DNA of 64,000 nt from Xanthomonas campestris pv. phormiicola (GTDB lineage: Bacteria > Pseudomonadota > Gammaproteobacteria > Xanthomonadales > Xanthomonadaceae). The stretch is from NCBI GenBank assembly GCA_025666215.1, contig CP102593.1:62001-126000 (forward strand), read 5' to 3'. Made by a program: the position numbers and the translations under genes. Below the pieces are notes generated by a model. That model was given only the letters and a program-made list of their open reading frames with translations. It was not told the origin of the DNA and did no database searches. Shown piece by piece: positions 36,336 to 45,208 of the stretch (the first letter of the stretch is position 1; each line of letters begins with the position of its first letter).

Positions 36336-36995
36336 ATGAAACGATTTGCGAGATTCGCTCTGGTGGCAGGCATCGCCCTGCTGATGAGCGCCTGCGCGAC
36401 GCAACCGGCGTCCCGCGACTACACCGCGTACAAAGCCAGCAAACCGCGTTCGATCCTGGTGCTGCCGCCGATCAGCCGGTCGCCGGACGTCAACGCCAGC
36501 CTGAGCGTGCTGTCGGTGACGACGCTGCCGCTGGCCGAAGCGGGCTACTACGTGATGCCGGTGGCGCCGGTGTACGAGACGTTCAAGCAGAACGGCGTGA
36601 CCATCGCCGACGAGGCGCAGGCGATCGCGCCGGAAAAGCTGCGCGAGATCTTCGGCGCGGACGCGGCGCTGTACATCACGGTGGACAAGTACGGTTCGGT
36701 GTACCAGGTGATCAACAGCGTCGTGGTGGTGTCGGCCAATGCCAAGCTGGTGGATCTACGCACCGGCGCCACGCTGTGGCAAGGCCAGGCGCAGGCATCC
36801 AGCGCGGAGAACCAGAACAATGGCGGCGGTGGCCTGCTCGGCATGCTGGTCAGCGCGGCGATCAACCAGGTGGTCAATCAGGTGACCGACAAGGGCCACC
36901 AGATCGGACAGGTAACCAGCGTGCGCCTGCTGTCGGCCGGTCACCCGGGCGGTCTTCTGTACGGTCCGTACAATCCCAAGTACGGCACGGACTGA
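36336..36995 (+). CDS. GNA1162/DUF799-family lipoprotein
   Basis: This encodes 219 residues from ATG 36336 behind GAGGGAGA. The lipobox is LLMSAC. The family core is present: KPRSILVLPPISRSPDVNAS, LAEAGYYVMPVAPVYETFKQNGV, IFGADAALYITVDKYGSVYQ and LVDLRTGATLWQGQ. GNA1162 of Neisseria has a TolB-like fold; a role in envelope transport has been suggested but is unproven. It ends the three-gene operon. Confidence 0.92.
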   Translation: MKRFARFALVAGIALLMSACATQPASRDYTAYKASKPRSILVLPPISRSPDVNASLSVLSVTTLPLAEAGYYVMPVAPVYETFKQNGVTIADEAQAIAPEKLREIFGADAALYITVDKYGSVYQVINSVVVVSANAKLVDLRTGATLWQGQAQASSAENQNNGGGGLLGMLVSAAINQVVNQVTDKGHQIGQVTSVRLLSAGHPGGLLYGPYNPKYGTD

Positions 36996-37068
36996 CCCCC
37001 AAGCGCGCTGCTGCGACCTGCGGCAGCGCGCTCCCAATGGCACAGGCACCGAGCCGAGACGCAAGGTC

Positions 37069-37959
37069 TCATACGTCGCCGTCGCGGCTCCAGCCCTCGC
37101 CGCTGCCGCGCTGGTAGACGCGGTCCTGCGCCTGCACGTCGCCGGCGGCGATGTGCGCCTGGTCGCTCAGCTGCGCATACAGCGGGGTGAAGTCCGGCGC
37201 TGTCGCCTGCATGAGCTGTTCGAAGCTGTCGATGACGAAGTAGGTCTTCTGGTAGCTGTCGATGCGGTAGCGGGTGCGCATGATCCGCGCCAGGTCGAAG
37301 CCGATGCGGTTGGGTGCGGCCGATTCCAGTGCGTACAGCGATTCGCCCTTGGACGAGACGATGCCGGCGCCGAAGATGCGCAGGCCGTCGGCGCTGGCGA
37401 TCAGTCCGAATTCCACTGTGTACCAGTACAGGCGGGTAAGGTTCTGCAGCGCGTCCGGACCGATGCCGTGCGCCTTCACCCCGCCGCGGCCGTAGGCCTG
37501 CATGTAGTCGGCGAACAGCGGGTTCATCAGCAGCGGCACATGGCCGAACAGGTCGTGGAACAGGTCCGGCTCGGCGATGTAGTCGATCTGGTCCGGGCGG
37601 CGGATCCACCAGGTCACCGGGAAGCGGCGGTTGGCCAGGTGATCGAAGAACTCCAGTTCCGGCAGCAGGCCTTCGACCCCGACCAGGGTCCAGCCGGTGG
37701 TGGCGCCCAGCACCTCGTTGAGTTGGTCGAAGCGCGGGATCGCCTGCGGACTCATGCCCATCACGTCCTGCGCCTGCAGGAATTCGTCGCAGGCGCGGCC
37801 GACCAGCAGTTCGCGCTGGCGCAGGTACAGCGTGCCCCAGGTGGCGTGGTCGTCGGCGCTGTAGCTGTCCCAGGGCTGCGCGACCACGGCGGTGGCGTAG
37901 ACCGGCACATAGCCCTTGTCGGTCTGCTGGTGTTCGACGCGGCGCGGTGCGGTGTCCAT
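37069..37959 (-). CDS. phhA: Phenylalanine 4-monooxygenase
   Basis: This encodes 296 residues from ATG 37959; a longer frame to 38073 would overlap the divergent promoter region. The enzyme is a pterin- and iron-dependent hydroxylase making tyrosine from phenylalanine. The iron ligands are evident: two His in LFHDLFGHVPLL and Glu in RLYWYTVEFGLI. ERGs of the bacterial single-domain form are TWWIRRPDQIDYIAEPD and FGAGIVSSKGES. It lacks the regulatory ACT domain of animal enzymes, as usual for bacteria. The Lrp-type gene diverges 129 nt away and probably controls it. Confidence 0.96.
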   Translation of the reverse strand: MDTAPRRVEHQQTDKGYVPVYATAVVAQPWDSYSADDHATWGTLYLRQRELLVGRACDEFLQAQDVMGMSPQAIPRFDQLNEVLGATTGWTLVGVEGLLPELEFFDHLANRRFPVTWWIRRPDQIDYIAEPDLFHDLFGHVPLLMNPLFADYMQAYGRGGVKAHGIGPDALQNLTRLYWYTVEFGLIASADGLRIFGAGIVSSKGESLYALESAAPNRIGFDLARIMRTRYRIDSYQKTYFVIDSFEQLMQATAPDFTPLYAQLSDQAHIAAGDVQAQDRVYQRGSGEGWSRDGDV

Positions 37960-38088
37960 GGGCGGCGGCTCCGGAGGGGGGATACCGACGATGGTAGGCG
38001 CCAGGCCGCGCAATGAGCTTGCGAAGTTGCGCCATTCCCGCCGCTGCGCGCAAGATTGTTGCAGCGAACCCATGTTGCGGAGCAGTAA

Positions 38089-38568
38089 ATGACGGAATCG
38101 GCCCTGTTCGACCGCACCGACCTGCGCTTGCTCGCTCTACTGCAGCGGCAGGGGCGGGCCAGCAACGCCGAACTGGCCGCGCAGGTGAACCTGTCGCCGT
38201 CGGCCTGCCTGCGCCGGGTGCAGCGGCTGGAGGCCGAGGGTGTGGTCGCCGGCTACGCCGCGCGGCTGGTGCCCGGCGCGATCGGCCTGGGCCTGCAGGC
38301 CTTCGTGCGCGTGCAGTTGGAAAAGCACGGGCAGAGCGGCATCGCCCATTTCGCCGACAGTGTGCAGGGCTGGGACGAGGTCGTCGCCTGCCATGCGCTG
38401 ACCGGCGACATGGACTACCTGCTGCACGTGTACGTGCGCGACCTGACCCATTTCTCCGCGTTCCTGCTGGACAAGCTGCTCAACGCCGCCGGCGTGGCCG
38501 ACGTCAATTCCAGCTTCGTGCTGCGCACGGTCAAGGACTTCACCGGCCTGCCGCTGCCGCGCGGCTGA
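38089..38568 (+). CDS. Lrp/AsnC-family regulator, likely of phhA
   Basis: This encodes 159 residues: winged helix-turn-helix (DLRLLALLQRQGRASNAELAAQVNLSPSACLRRVQRLE) and a C-terminal RAM/ACT-like ligand domain (VVACHALTGDMDYLLHVYVRDLTHFSAFLLDKL, SSFVLRTVKDFTGLPL). The divergent arrangement with phhA over 129 nt is typical of a local amino-acid-sensing regulator; aromatic amino acids are the likely effectors by inference. Confidence 0.94.
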   Translation: MTESALFDRTDLRLLALLQRQGRASNAELAAQVNLSPSACLRRVQRLEAEGVVAGYAARLVPGAIGLGLQAFVRVQLEKHGQSGIAHFADSVQGWDEVVACHALTGDMDYLLHVYVRDLTHFSAFLLDKLLNAAGVADVNSSFVLRTVKDFTGLPLPRG

Positions 38569-38713
38569 GCGTGCGGTCAGGCAGCGGGTCGGGCCAAACG
38601 GCGACGGAGCCCAGCGGGCCAGCATCCAGCCCATGCTGTTGTTGCGGTTACAGGACATGTGCTTCACTCGGTGTTTATAACGGGCGATCGCATATCACCG
38701 GAGGACGCACACG

Positions 38714-39586
38714 ATGAGATCGGTTTCGCGCCTGGCGTTTTGCTTGCTGTTGGCTAGCATCCTGCCGATGGCCGGCTGCGCCAAGCCCAGTGCTGCCGAT
38801 TCGCCCGCTGCCACGTCCACCAATGCCCAGGGCTGCGTGAGGAAGCGCCATCTCGGTCCACAGGATCCGTTCCAGACGCCGCCGCCGCTGATGGAAGCGT
38901 GCCTGGGGCCTTACAAATTGCGGATCCCGGCCAACTACTTCGGCGACCAGATGGGGCCGAACTTCGACGACAGTTTCGGTCTGTATCTGGAGTATCCGAC
39001 GCTGCAGCCGTTCGCACCGGGTGAACGCACGCATCTGCGCCTGGATGTGTCGACGCGGACGGTCGATATCGCGTATCACTATCTGGATCGGGTGGATGTG
39101 CATGAGGCGCTACGCAGGCGCTATACCGGCTATTCCGCAGACAAGGACAATCCGGCAGAGCATCTGGAGAGCCGTCTCAGGCAAAGCGCGGTGTATGGCC
39201 TGACTCCCTACTATGCGGATCTTCCGAAAGTGTTTTCCTACTACAAGGCAAAGGGATACCGGGCGTCGGCGCCTGTGTTCAAAGCGGATGAGCACGATGA
39301 TTGGTACGTCGAACGGGATGCGAATGGCGAAATTCGCACCTTCATCAAATGCACCTCGCATGTAGTTGCCGAAACCGGTGTGGAATATCGGGACGGAAAG
39401 CTGGTGCGTAGCCAAGAAGCCGAACTTCCAGAGTGCCGTCATCTCTTCGCGCTTCCAGAAATCAGTACGCTCGTGGAGGTGCGCTACGTGCGCGCCGCAT
39501 TGCCGGACTGGAAGAGAATCGAGGATGCGGCCCGCAGCTACATAGAGAAGTTCATGGTGAAAGGAAATCGGGTGCAGAACAGGTAG
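38714..39586 (+). CDS. Lipoprotein, probable immunity protein (X-Tfi) of the next gene
   Basis: This encodes 290 residues with a lipobox (LLASILPMAGC). The mature part is acidic-basic mixed with no catalytic motif: LGPYKLRIPANYFGDQMGPNFDD, GLYLEYPTLQPF, DEHDDWYVERDANGEIRTFIKCTSH, PECRHLFALPEI. A PANYF/GLYLEYP layout recalls Tli4-type lipoprotein immunity proteins. It lies 32 nt upstream of a type IV secretion effector, the usual place for the periplasmic immunity protein, which supports the role. GC is lower in its second half (39190-39600), as is common in toxin loci. Confidence 0.7.
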   Translation: MRSVSRLAFCLLLASILPMAGCAKPSAADSPAATSTNAQGCVRKRHLGPQDPFQTPPPLMEACLGPYKLRIPANYFGDQMGPNFDDSFGLYLEYPTLQPFAPGERTHLRLDVSTRTVDIAYHYLDRVDVHEALRRRYTGYSADKDNPAEHLESRLRQSAVYGLTPYYADLPKVFSYYKAKGYRASAPVFKADEHDDWYVERDANGEIRTFIKCTSHVVAETGVEYRDGKLVRSQEAELPECRHLFALPEISTLVEVRYVRAALPDWKRIEDAARSYIEKFMVKGNRVQNR

Positions 39587-39618
39587 TTATGTAGGCGAAC
39601 GTCAAAGGAGCTCTGGAA

Positions 39619-40950
39619 GTGAATGGTCTGGACAAGCGCGATATCGAAGTGCTCGGTTACTACGCCGAACAGGGAAATCGAGAGCTTTATTGGAACTACC
39701 TTGCAAACAAGCAAGGCAACGATGGCTACGGATTGCTCGCGCTCGGTGTAGTCCGCAACGATAATGCACCAGGCGCCACGGCAAACGCGTTCGCCGACAG
39801 CCAGGCCCGTCGCGGCCGCGTCGCGATGAGCGAACGGCAGTGGAACGAATTCGGCATTGATCTGATGAAGAGCGACTTCGAGAGTCGGCGAAGCTACTTC
39901 GACAATGGCCAGCCCGCGCCGGCGCTCAACCTTCCAGTCAAGGACGTCGAAGCCGTCCACGATGCCACCTTCCAGAAGCACCGCATCAACCCCAACGGCT
40001 GGACGCCGCGCGAGCTGCTCGACGCCGCGCGCCGCCATGGTGGCGAGCCCGAGGCGGAGAAAGTCTGGTCGATGATGCTCGACAACTCCGCGCTGGGCCT
40101 GGATCGCGCAGGCTCCACGCTGAACGACGTGCGCAAGTACGACGACACGCAACTCGATGTGGTGTCCTACACCGCGCGCATGACCGCTGCGCGCCTGCTC
40201 GCGCACGAAGCACGGCCGATCACCGATCCAGAGCGGATCGGCGCCGAGCGCTTCTATTACCAGCGCGATGCGCGGACCGGACAATGGACCAACTGGGTCG
40301 ATAGTGGCGAGCAGACCATCGCCCAGTCGGTGCGCGATCCGCAGCAGCTGCGCGAACTTGACGATACCCGCGCACTGCGCCTGGAGCGCCAGCAGTTGCG
40401 CGAGCAGTTCCATCCCGAGGATCCGTACCGCCACTAGCCGATCCTGCGCAGCCCGCAGACGCTGGCCGAGGCCGATCCGGCGCGCCCGGCGGATGCCGAA
40501 TTGCTGGCGGCGCGCGCCACCGATCCGACCCGACCGGACCATCCGCGCCACGCCCTGTACCGGCAATGCGAGATGGGCACGTAGGCGCTGGACCGTCAGC
40601 TCGGGCGCAGTCCCGACGCGGACAGCGCCTGCATGGCTGCCAGCCTGACCGATCTGGCGGCGCGCAACGGCCTGGAGCGGGTGGACCATGTGCAGTTGAG
40701 CGAGCGCGGGCGCAGTGTGCAGGCGGGCGAACTGGTGTTCGTGGTGCAGGGCGACCCGAAGGACCCGGCGCACCTGCGCGCGCAGATGCCGACCGAAGCG
40801 GCGGTCCGCACGCCGGTCGCGCAGTCGTTCGAGCGGCTGGCCGAGTTCGATCAGCAACAGGCGCTCGCGCAAACGCAGCAAGCAGCCAGGCAGCTGGATG
40901 TGCAGCAGCAGGAAGCGCAGCGCCAGGGCGCGGCGGCGATACGGATCTGA
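39619..40950 (+). pseudogene. Type IV secretion effector (X-Tfe) with XVIPCD, broken by two amber stops
   Basis: Translation starts at GTG 39619 with AAGGAG 8 nt upstream. The first 272 codons encode an unknown toxin-like domain (GLDKRDIEVLGYYAEQGNRE, NDGYGLLALGVVRNDN, NPNGWTPRELLDAARRHGG). TAG at 40435 stops it, but the same frame continues and contains HPRHALYRQCEMG, a second TAG at 40582, ALDRQLGRSPDADS, AASLTDLAARNGLERVDHVQL and LVFVVQGDPKDPAH, the hallmarks of the XVIPCD that targets effectors to the VirB/D4 system. The natural stop is TGA 40948. Both TAGs fit C-to-T changes of CAG. Without the signal the truncated protein should not be secreted. Confidence 0.85.
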
Positions 40951-41019
40951 GCGAAGCGGTGGAGCTTGCGCGCGGCGATCATCGTGGTCGCGGCGTGCAT
41001 CCCACTCCACCCCATGCTC

Positions 41020-41225
41020 CGCGAGTCGCTGCGCGCCGGACCCTCACCCCAACCCTCTCCCGGTGGGACAGGGGCTAAAGCGCTGCGGCTGTTCCCTTCT
41101 CCCGTCGGGAGAAGGTGGCCCGCAGGGCCGGATGAGGGTACGCGCGAAGCCCCGTGCATCCACCTTCACGAGTCGCTGCGCGCCGGACCCTCACCCCAAC
41201 CCATCCCCCGAAGGGAGATGGGCTA
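41020..41225. repeat. Two hairpin repeat units downstream of the effector
   Basis: GAGTCGCTGCGCGCCGGACC followed by CTCACCCCAACCC occurs at about 41020 and 41170, each with an imperfect CTCTCCC/GGGAG-type stem, plus a TTCTCCCGTCGGGAGAAGG stem at 41095-41114. They belong to the family at 28956-29226 in opposite orientation. Confidence 0.75.
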
Positions 41226-41260
41226 TGCGTGGTGCGGTTGTTCTGGACGTGCCGCGACGT

Positions 41261-42289
41261 TCAGTCCCGCTGCTTGCACGGATCGTCGCGGCCGATCAGG
41301 CGGCCCAGGCGCGAGCGCGGTTCGCACGGCGGCGGCGCCGGCTGTGCCGCCTTGGCGGCCGCGGCTGCTGCCGCCGCGCGCTGTTGCTGCAGCTGCGCCA
41401 GCTTGGCCTTGATCTGCGGCATCGCCGCCAGCGCGGCCTTCTCGCCTTCCAGGATGGCGGCGTTGCGCTGGGCGAAATCGGCGGCACCGATGTCGTTGAC
41501 CTTGGGCCGGATCACGATGTCCGCGCGCGCCAGTTCCTGCTGGCCCAGGCGCTGGCCCATGATCGCGATCGACTGGTTGACGATGCCGAGCATGCCGGCC
41601 GGGTTCTTGCCGCTGGCCTTGCTTGAGATGTCCACCGCGACCACGAAGTCGGCGCCGAGCTGGCGCGCGGCGTCCACCGGCACCGGGCTGACCACGCCGC
41701 CGTCGACGTAGTGGAACTTGCCGATGGTCACCGGCTCGAACACGCCGGGAATGCTGCTGGAGGCGCGCACCGCCTGGCCGGCGTTGCCGCGCACGAACAC
41801 GGTGCGCTCGCCGTCTTCCAGGCGCGTGGACACCGCGGCGAAGGGCTTGGCGAGCTTCTCGATCGGGCGGTTCTTGAGCTGGGCGTTGACATAGTCCTGC
41901 AGCGCCTGGCCCTGCACCAGGCCGCCGGAGAACAGGCGCATGTCGCGGATGCTGCTCTCGTCCAGCGCCACCGCGGCCTGCTGCATCTGGAACGCGTCCA
42001 TGCCGCTGGCGTACAGCGCGCCGACCACGCTGCCGGCGCTGGTGCCGGACACCACCACCGGCTCCAGCCCGTTGGCCTGCAGCATCTTGATCACGCCGAT
42101 ATGGGCGAAGCCCTTGGCCGCGCCGCCGCCCAGGGCGATGCCGATGCGCAGCGGCTTGGCCGCGGCGGCCGGCGGCGGCCCCACCACCACCGGTGCCGGG
42201 GGCGCCGGCTTGGGCTCGCCGCCGCATGCCGCGAGCAGGCCGAACAGGGACAGGGACAGGAGCAGGCGCGGGCGACGGAGGGCGGTCAT
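41261..42289 (-). CDS. Patatin-like phospholipase, lipoprotein
   Basis: This encodes 342 residues from ATG 42289; the frame extends upstream but lacks a leader. The lipobox is LFGLLAACGG. A Pro/Ala-rich linker precedes the patatin domain: oxyanion GGGAAKGFAHIG, nucleophile elbow GTSAGSVVG, and the catalytic Asp in VDGGVVSPVPV, so the Ser-Asp dyad is intact. An Ala/Gln-rich tail (QLQQQRAAAAAAAAKAA) follows. It belongs to the RssA-like bacterial group, probably anchored in the envelope. Substrate lipid unknown. Confidence 0.92.
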   Translation of the reverse strand: MTALRRPRLLLSLSLFGLLAACGGEPKPAPPAPVVVGPPPAAAAKPLRIGIALGGGAAKGFAHIGVIKMLQANGLEPVVVSGTSAGSVVGALYASGMDAFQMQQAAVALDESSIRDMRLFSGGLVQGQALQDYVNAQLKNRPIEKLAKPFAAVSTRLEDGERTVFVRGNAGQAVRASSSIPGVFEPVTIGKFHYVDGGVVSPVPVDAARQLGADFVVAVDISSKASGKNPAGMLGIVNQSIAIMGQRLGQQELARADIVIRPKVNDIGAADFAQRNAAILEGEKAALAAMPQIKAKLAQLQQQRAAAAAAAAKAAQPAPPPCEPRSRLGRLIGRDDPCKQRD

Positions 42290-42509
42290 GGAGGGGTATC
42301 GTGGAAGGAGAGGGCGGAGCCGGCGCGAGCATACCGGGATCGGCCTGCACCGCCCACGACCGGAGGTCATGCAGTGGCCTGCCCGGGCGCGTCGCACCGG
42401 GCTGGCGAACGCCACGCCGCCGTGTGCGATGGAGCCACGCGGCTTGCGCAATGTGGCCACGGATGCAGCGGACGGCGTGGCGCCGTGCGCTCACGCTCAC
42501 AGTTCTGCG

Positions 42510-42568
42510 CAACGCTTCGCGCCGTACCCTCACCCCAACCCCTCTCCCGACGGGAGAGGGGCTAGAGC
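42510..42568. repeat. Hairpin repeat unit
   Basis: CGCTTCGCGCCGTACCCTCA, CCCCAACCCCTCTCCCGACG and GGAGAGGGG repeat the family at 28956; the stem CCCCTCTCCCGACGGGAGAG is nearly perfect. It lies between two minus-strand genes (patatin and AIM24); the rest of the 416-nt gap holds no gene I can support. Confidence 0.8.
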
Positions 42569-42705
42569 AGGCTGCGGCTGTTCCCTGCGCGCGGCGGACC
42601 ATGGCCCACGTCGGGGAAGGTCGCTCGCAACGGAGGAGGTGCGCACGCCAAGGCGATGCCGCCCGCGCCGGCCGCCATCGCCGCGACCGCGGCCACGCAG
42701 CCGCC

Positions 42706-43722
42706 TCAGAAGGTGTTGTCGCCGTCCAGCATCCGGCCCAGCCCGCCGAGCACCGAGCCTTCGCCGCGGTTCTGCCCGCCGCCCTGCGGCGCGGCGGCGA
42801 ACATGCGTCCGGCCAGGCGCGAGAACGGCAGCGACTGCAGCCATACCTTGCCCGGGCCGGTCAGCGTGGCCAGGAACATGCCTTCGCCGCCGAAGAACAT
42901 GCTCTTGATGCCGCTGACCGCGCGCACGTCCATGTCTACCGTGGAATGGAACGCGACCACGCAGCCGGTGTCCACGTCCAGGCGCTCGCCGGCGGCCAGC
43001 TCGCGCTCGACCACGCAACCGCCGGCGTGCACGAACACCCAGCCGTCGCCTTCCAGCTTCTGCATGATGAAGCCCTCGCCGCCGAACAGGCCGGTCATGA
43101 TCTTGCGCTGGAAGTGGATGCCCAGCGACACGCCGCGCGCGCCGGCCAGGAAGCTGTCCTTCTGGCAGATCAGGCGGCCGCCGTGCTGGTCCAGCTTCAT
43201 CGCCAGCACCGTGCCCGGATACGGCGCGGCGAAGGCGACCTTGGCCTTGCCCTGGCCCTGGTGGGTGAACACGGTGGTGAACAGGCTCTCGCCGCTGACC
43301 AGCCGCTTGCCGGCCGAGAACAGCTTGCCCATCAGCCCGCCGCCCTGGCTGTTGGAGCCGTCGCCGAACACGGTGTCCATCTGCACCACGGCGTCCTTGA
43401 ACATCAACGCGCCGGCCTCGGCGACCGCGCTCTCGCCCGGATCCAGCTCGATCTCCACGAACTGCATTTCGTGGCCGACGATGCGGAAGTCGATGTCGTC
43501 GGCACGGCCGCTGCCGCCGGGCGGGGGCGGCAGGCCCGGCGGCAGGCTGGCCGCGCTCGCGCCGCGCAGCTCGTCGATCTGGTTGGCCGGCTTCCAGCCG
43601 CTCTGGCCCTGGCGCCAGGCCATGGCGGCGGGGTTGTTGCGGGCGAAGGCGATGGCGTCGGCATCGTCGAACGGGCCGGAGCGGGTCTGCTCGCTGCCGG
43701 TCAGGAAATACCACTGGGTCAT
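42706..43722 (-). CDS. AIM24/TIGR00266-family protein with N-terminal GYF_2-like domain
   Basis: This encodes 338 residues from ATG 43722. Residues 1-50 (MTQWYFLTGSEQTRSGPFDD, AWRQGQSGWKPANQI) look like a GYF_2 domain. The AIM24 beta-sandwich follows (MQFVEIELDPGESAVAEAGALMFKD, SFLAGARGVSLGIHFQRK, LFGGEGFIMQKLEGDGWVFVHAGG, GIKSMFFGGEGMFLATLTGPG). A Gly-rich tail ends GRMLDGDNTF. Bacterial AIM24 proteins are cytoplasmic and of unknown function. Confidence 0.9.
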   Translation of the reverse strand: MTQWYFLTGSEQTRSGPFDDADAIAFARNNPAAMAWRQGQSGWKPANQIDELRGASAASLPPGLPPPPGGSGRADDIDFRIVGHEMQFVEIELDPGESAVAEAGALMFKDAVVQMDTVFGDGSNSQGGGLMGKLFSAGKRLVSGESLFTTVFTHQGQGKAKVAFAAPYPGTVLAMKLDQHGGRLICQKDSFLAGARGVSLGIHFQRKIMTGLFGGEGFIMQKLEGDGWVFVHAGGCVVERELAAGERLDVDTGCVVAFHSTVDMDVRAVSGIKSMFFGGEGMFLATLTGPGKVWLQSLPFSRLAGRMFAAAPQGGGQNRGEGSVLGGLGRMLDGDNTF

Positions 43723-43834
43723 GGCTGCAGGTCCTTGGCGGAAATCTGCGGCGAGTCTAGCCCGCCGCCCCGGTCGATTCGCATCTGCCCAATGGCATGG
43801 GTGCGGGGACCCCTCGTGAAGTCGGGGACGGCAA

Positions 43835-43900
43835 TGTGGGAGGGGCTTCAGCCCCGACGCGTTGGACATTCCGGCGTCGGGGCTGAAGCCCCTTCCCCAA
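43835..43900. repeat. REP pair, GGGGCTTCAGCCCC variant
   Basis: TGTGGGAGGGGCTTCAGCCC, then CGACGCG, facing CGTCGGGGCTGAAGCCCCTT. It has the same build as the units at 12848 and 46261, but GCGACTTCAGTCGC is changed to GGGGCTTCAGCCCC in both arms, so pairing is kept. It lies between AIM24 and acid phosphatase genes. Confidence 0.85.
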
Positions 43901-43990
43901 GTTGCGCCCGCCCTCGCGCGAGGTGTCGATGTCGCGTCACGCCGGCTGCGATTCGCCGGCGTGACGGTGTAGCGGCCGCTATTGCTGCGC

Positions 43991-44845
43991 TTACAGCGCG
44001 CTGGCCGGCCGCACCTGCAGGGTCTTGGCTTCCGCGGCGCAATCCTTGGCCGGGGTCAGGCCCTGCGCGCGCGCGGCGGCGATCTCCTTGCGCGCGCCCT
44101 CCAGGTCGGCGCGGAACTGCGGATTGTCCTGCAGCCTGGCGACCGTGGCCGCGCCGACGATGCGGCTGGCCAGCACGTCGCTCTGCCAGTGCACGTTGCA
44201 GACGATGCGGCTCTCGCCGTAGCTGCGGCCGCGCGCCATCAGGGCGTCGGTGCGCGCCGGATCGGCTTCGCTGAGCACCTGCGCCCAGGCCCAGCCGATG
44301 GAGGTGTGGCCGGACGGGTAGGAGCCGTTCGGGCGCAGCTCGGCCTCGTCGGCGGGCGTGCAGCTGGCTTCGCCGTTGTCCATGAACGGGCGCGGCACGT
44401 GGTAGTAGGCCTTGGCCTTCTCCGCGGCGTCGCCGGCGTCTTCGGCCACGCGCTGCAGCAACCGGTACAGGTGCGGGGTGTGCTCGACGCTGACCTGGAC
44501 CCCGAGCGGGCAGCTGAAATGGTTGGCCGCGCCGGGGAAATGCAGTTCGGCGTCCTGCGCCGCCTGCGCGAAGCGCGGGGTGCCGCGCATCGCCCGCGCT
44601 TCCCGGTTCACCGCTTCGTCCAGCGCGCGCCCGGCCGAACCCTTGGCCGGTGGCGGCGGCACCAGCAGCAGGCTGTCGGGCAGCTGCGCCGGCGTCAGGT
44701 AGCCGCTGGCCTTGGCCTCGGCCATCGACTTGGACGCGGCGGCGGCGGGCGGCTTGGCCTGCAGCAGGGTCGGCGCGGCGATCGCCGCAGTCAGGGCCAG
44801 GCCGAGGCCGGCGAGCACGGGGAAGCGGGAGGAGCGACGAACCAT
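43991..44845 (-). CDS. Class A acid phosphatase (PAP2 superfamily), periplasmic
   Basis: This encodes 284 residues from ATG 44845; ATG 44857 adds four codons. The signal peptide is FPVLAGLGLALTAAIAAP. The vanadate-binding triad of the family is complete: KAKAYYHVPRPF, the central NGSYPSGHTSIGWAWA, and SRIVCNVHWQSDV-ASR with the nucleophilic His. These PhoN-like enzymes dephosphorylate many monoesters in the periplasm. The paralogue at 45209 is transcribed in the same direction. Confidence 0.93.
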   Translation of the reverse strand: MVRRSSRFPVLAGLGLALTAAIAAPTLLQAKPPAAAASKSMAEAKASGYLTPAQLPDSLLLVPPPPAKGSAGRALDEAVNREARAMRGTPRFAQAAQDAELHFPGAANHFSCPLGVQVSVEHTPHLYRLLQRVAEDAGDAAEKAKAYYHVPRPFMDNGEASCTPADEAELRPNGSYPSGHTSIGWAWAQVLSEADPARTDALMARGRSYGESRIVCNVHWQSDVLASRIVGAATVARLQDNPQFRADLEGARKEIAAARAQGLTPAKDCAAEAKTLQVRPASAL

Positions 44846-45208
44846 GGCGGGATCCACTGCAGGAGAGACCGGCCATGTGAAGGCAAAAATGTGACAGTGC
44901 GTGGCGCCGTCGCGATCGCCGTACAGCTGGCGTCAGGCAAAGCCGGCGCGGCCTTCGCCAGCGCCGCGCGCGACGCCCGCCGCGGAGGCGGCGCGCGGCA
45001 CGTCGCGCCTCGGGCCTGGCGCGTCGTGCGAAGGAGCCGCGGCGCGCGGGGCCCGCGTTCCAGGGCCGAACCGGTGCTGGAGCGCGAAGCCGGCATCGCC
45101 TGCACCCGCCAGTCCGGCACCGGCGGACCGGAAGCGCCGGTGCTGCTGCGTTCTTCGCCGCCGACCTTGATCCAGATCCGGCGCGCGCCGGATCGCGCCG
45201 GTTGCGCG
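44846..45208. other. 363-nt spacer between tandem phosphatase genes
   Basis: I see no gene, repeat or clear promoter here. It is GC-rich, with open frames on both strands lacking protein motifs. The stretch 44870-44895 is the least GC-rich and may hold the promoter of the downstream phosphatase. Confidence 0.5.

Noticed and set aside
39619..40950. Programmed amber readthrough or an unusual amino acid at the two TAG codons
   Set aside because: No readthrough context or pyrrolysine genes are visible, and two nearby CAG-to-TAG changes in a toxin gene are better explained by inactivation.
40966..41412. Open frames across the repeats downstream of the effector
   Set aside because: They translate the repeat units themselves ([14 protein letters not shown] text recurs at every repeat copy), so they are not genes.
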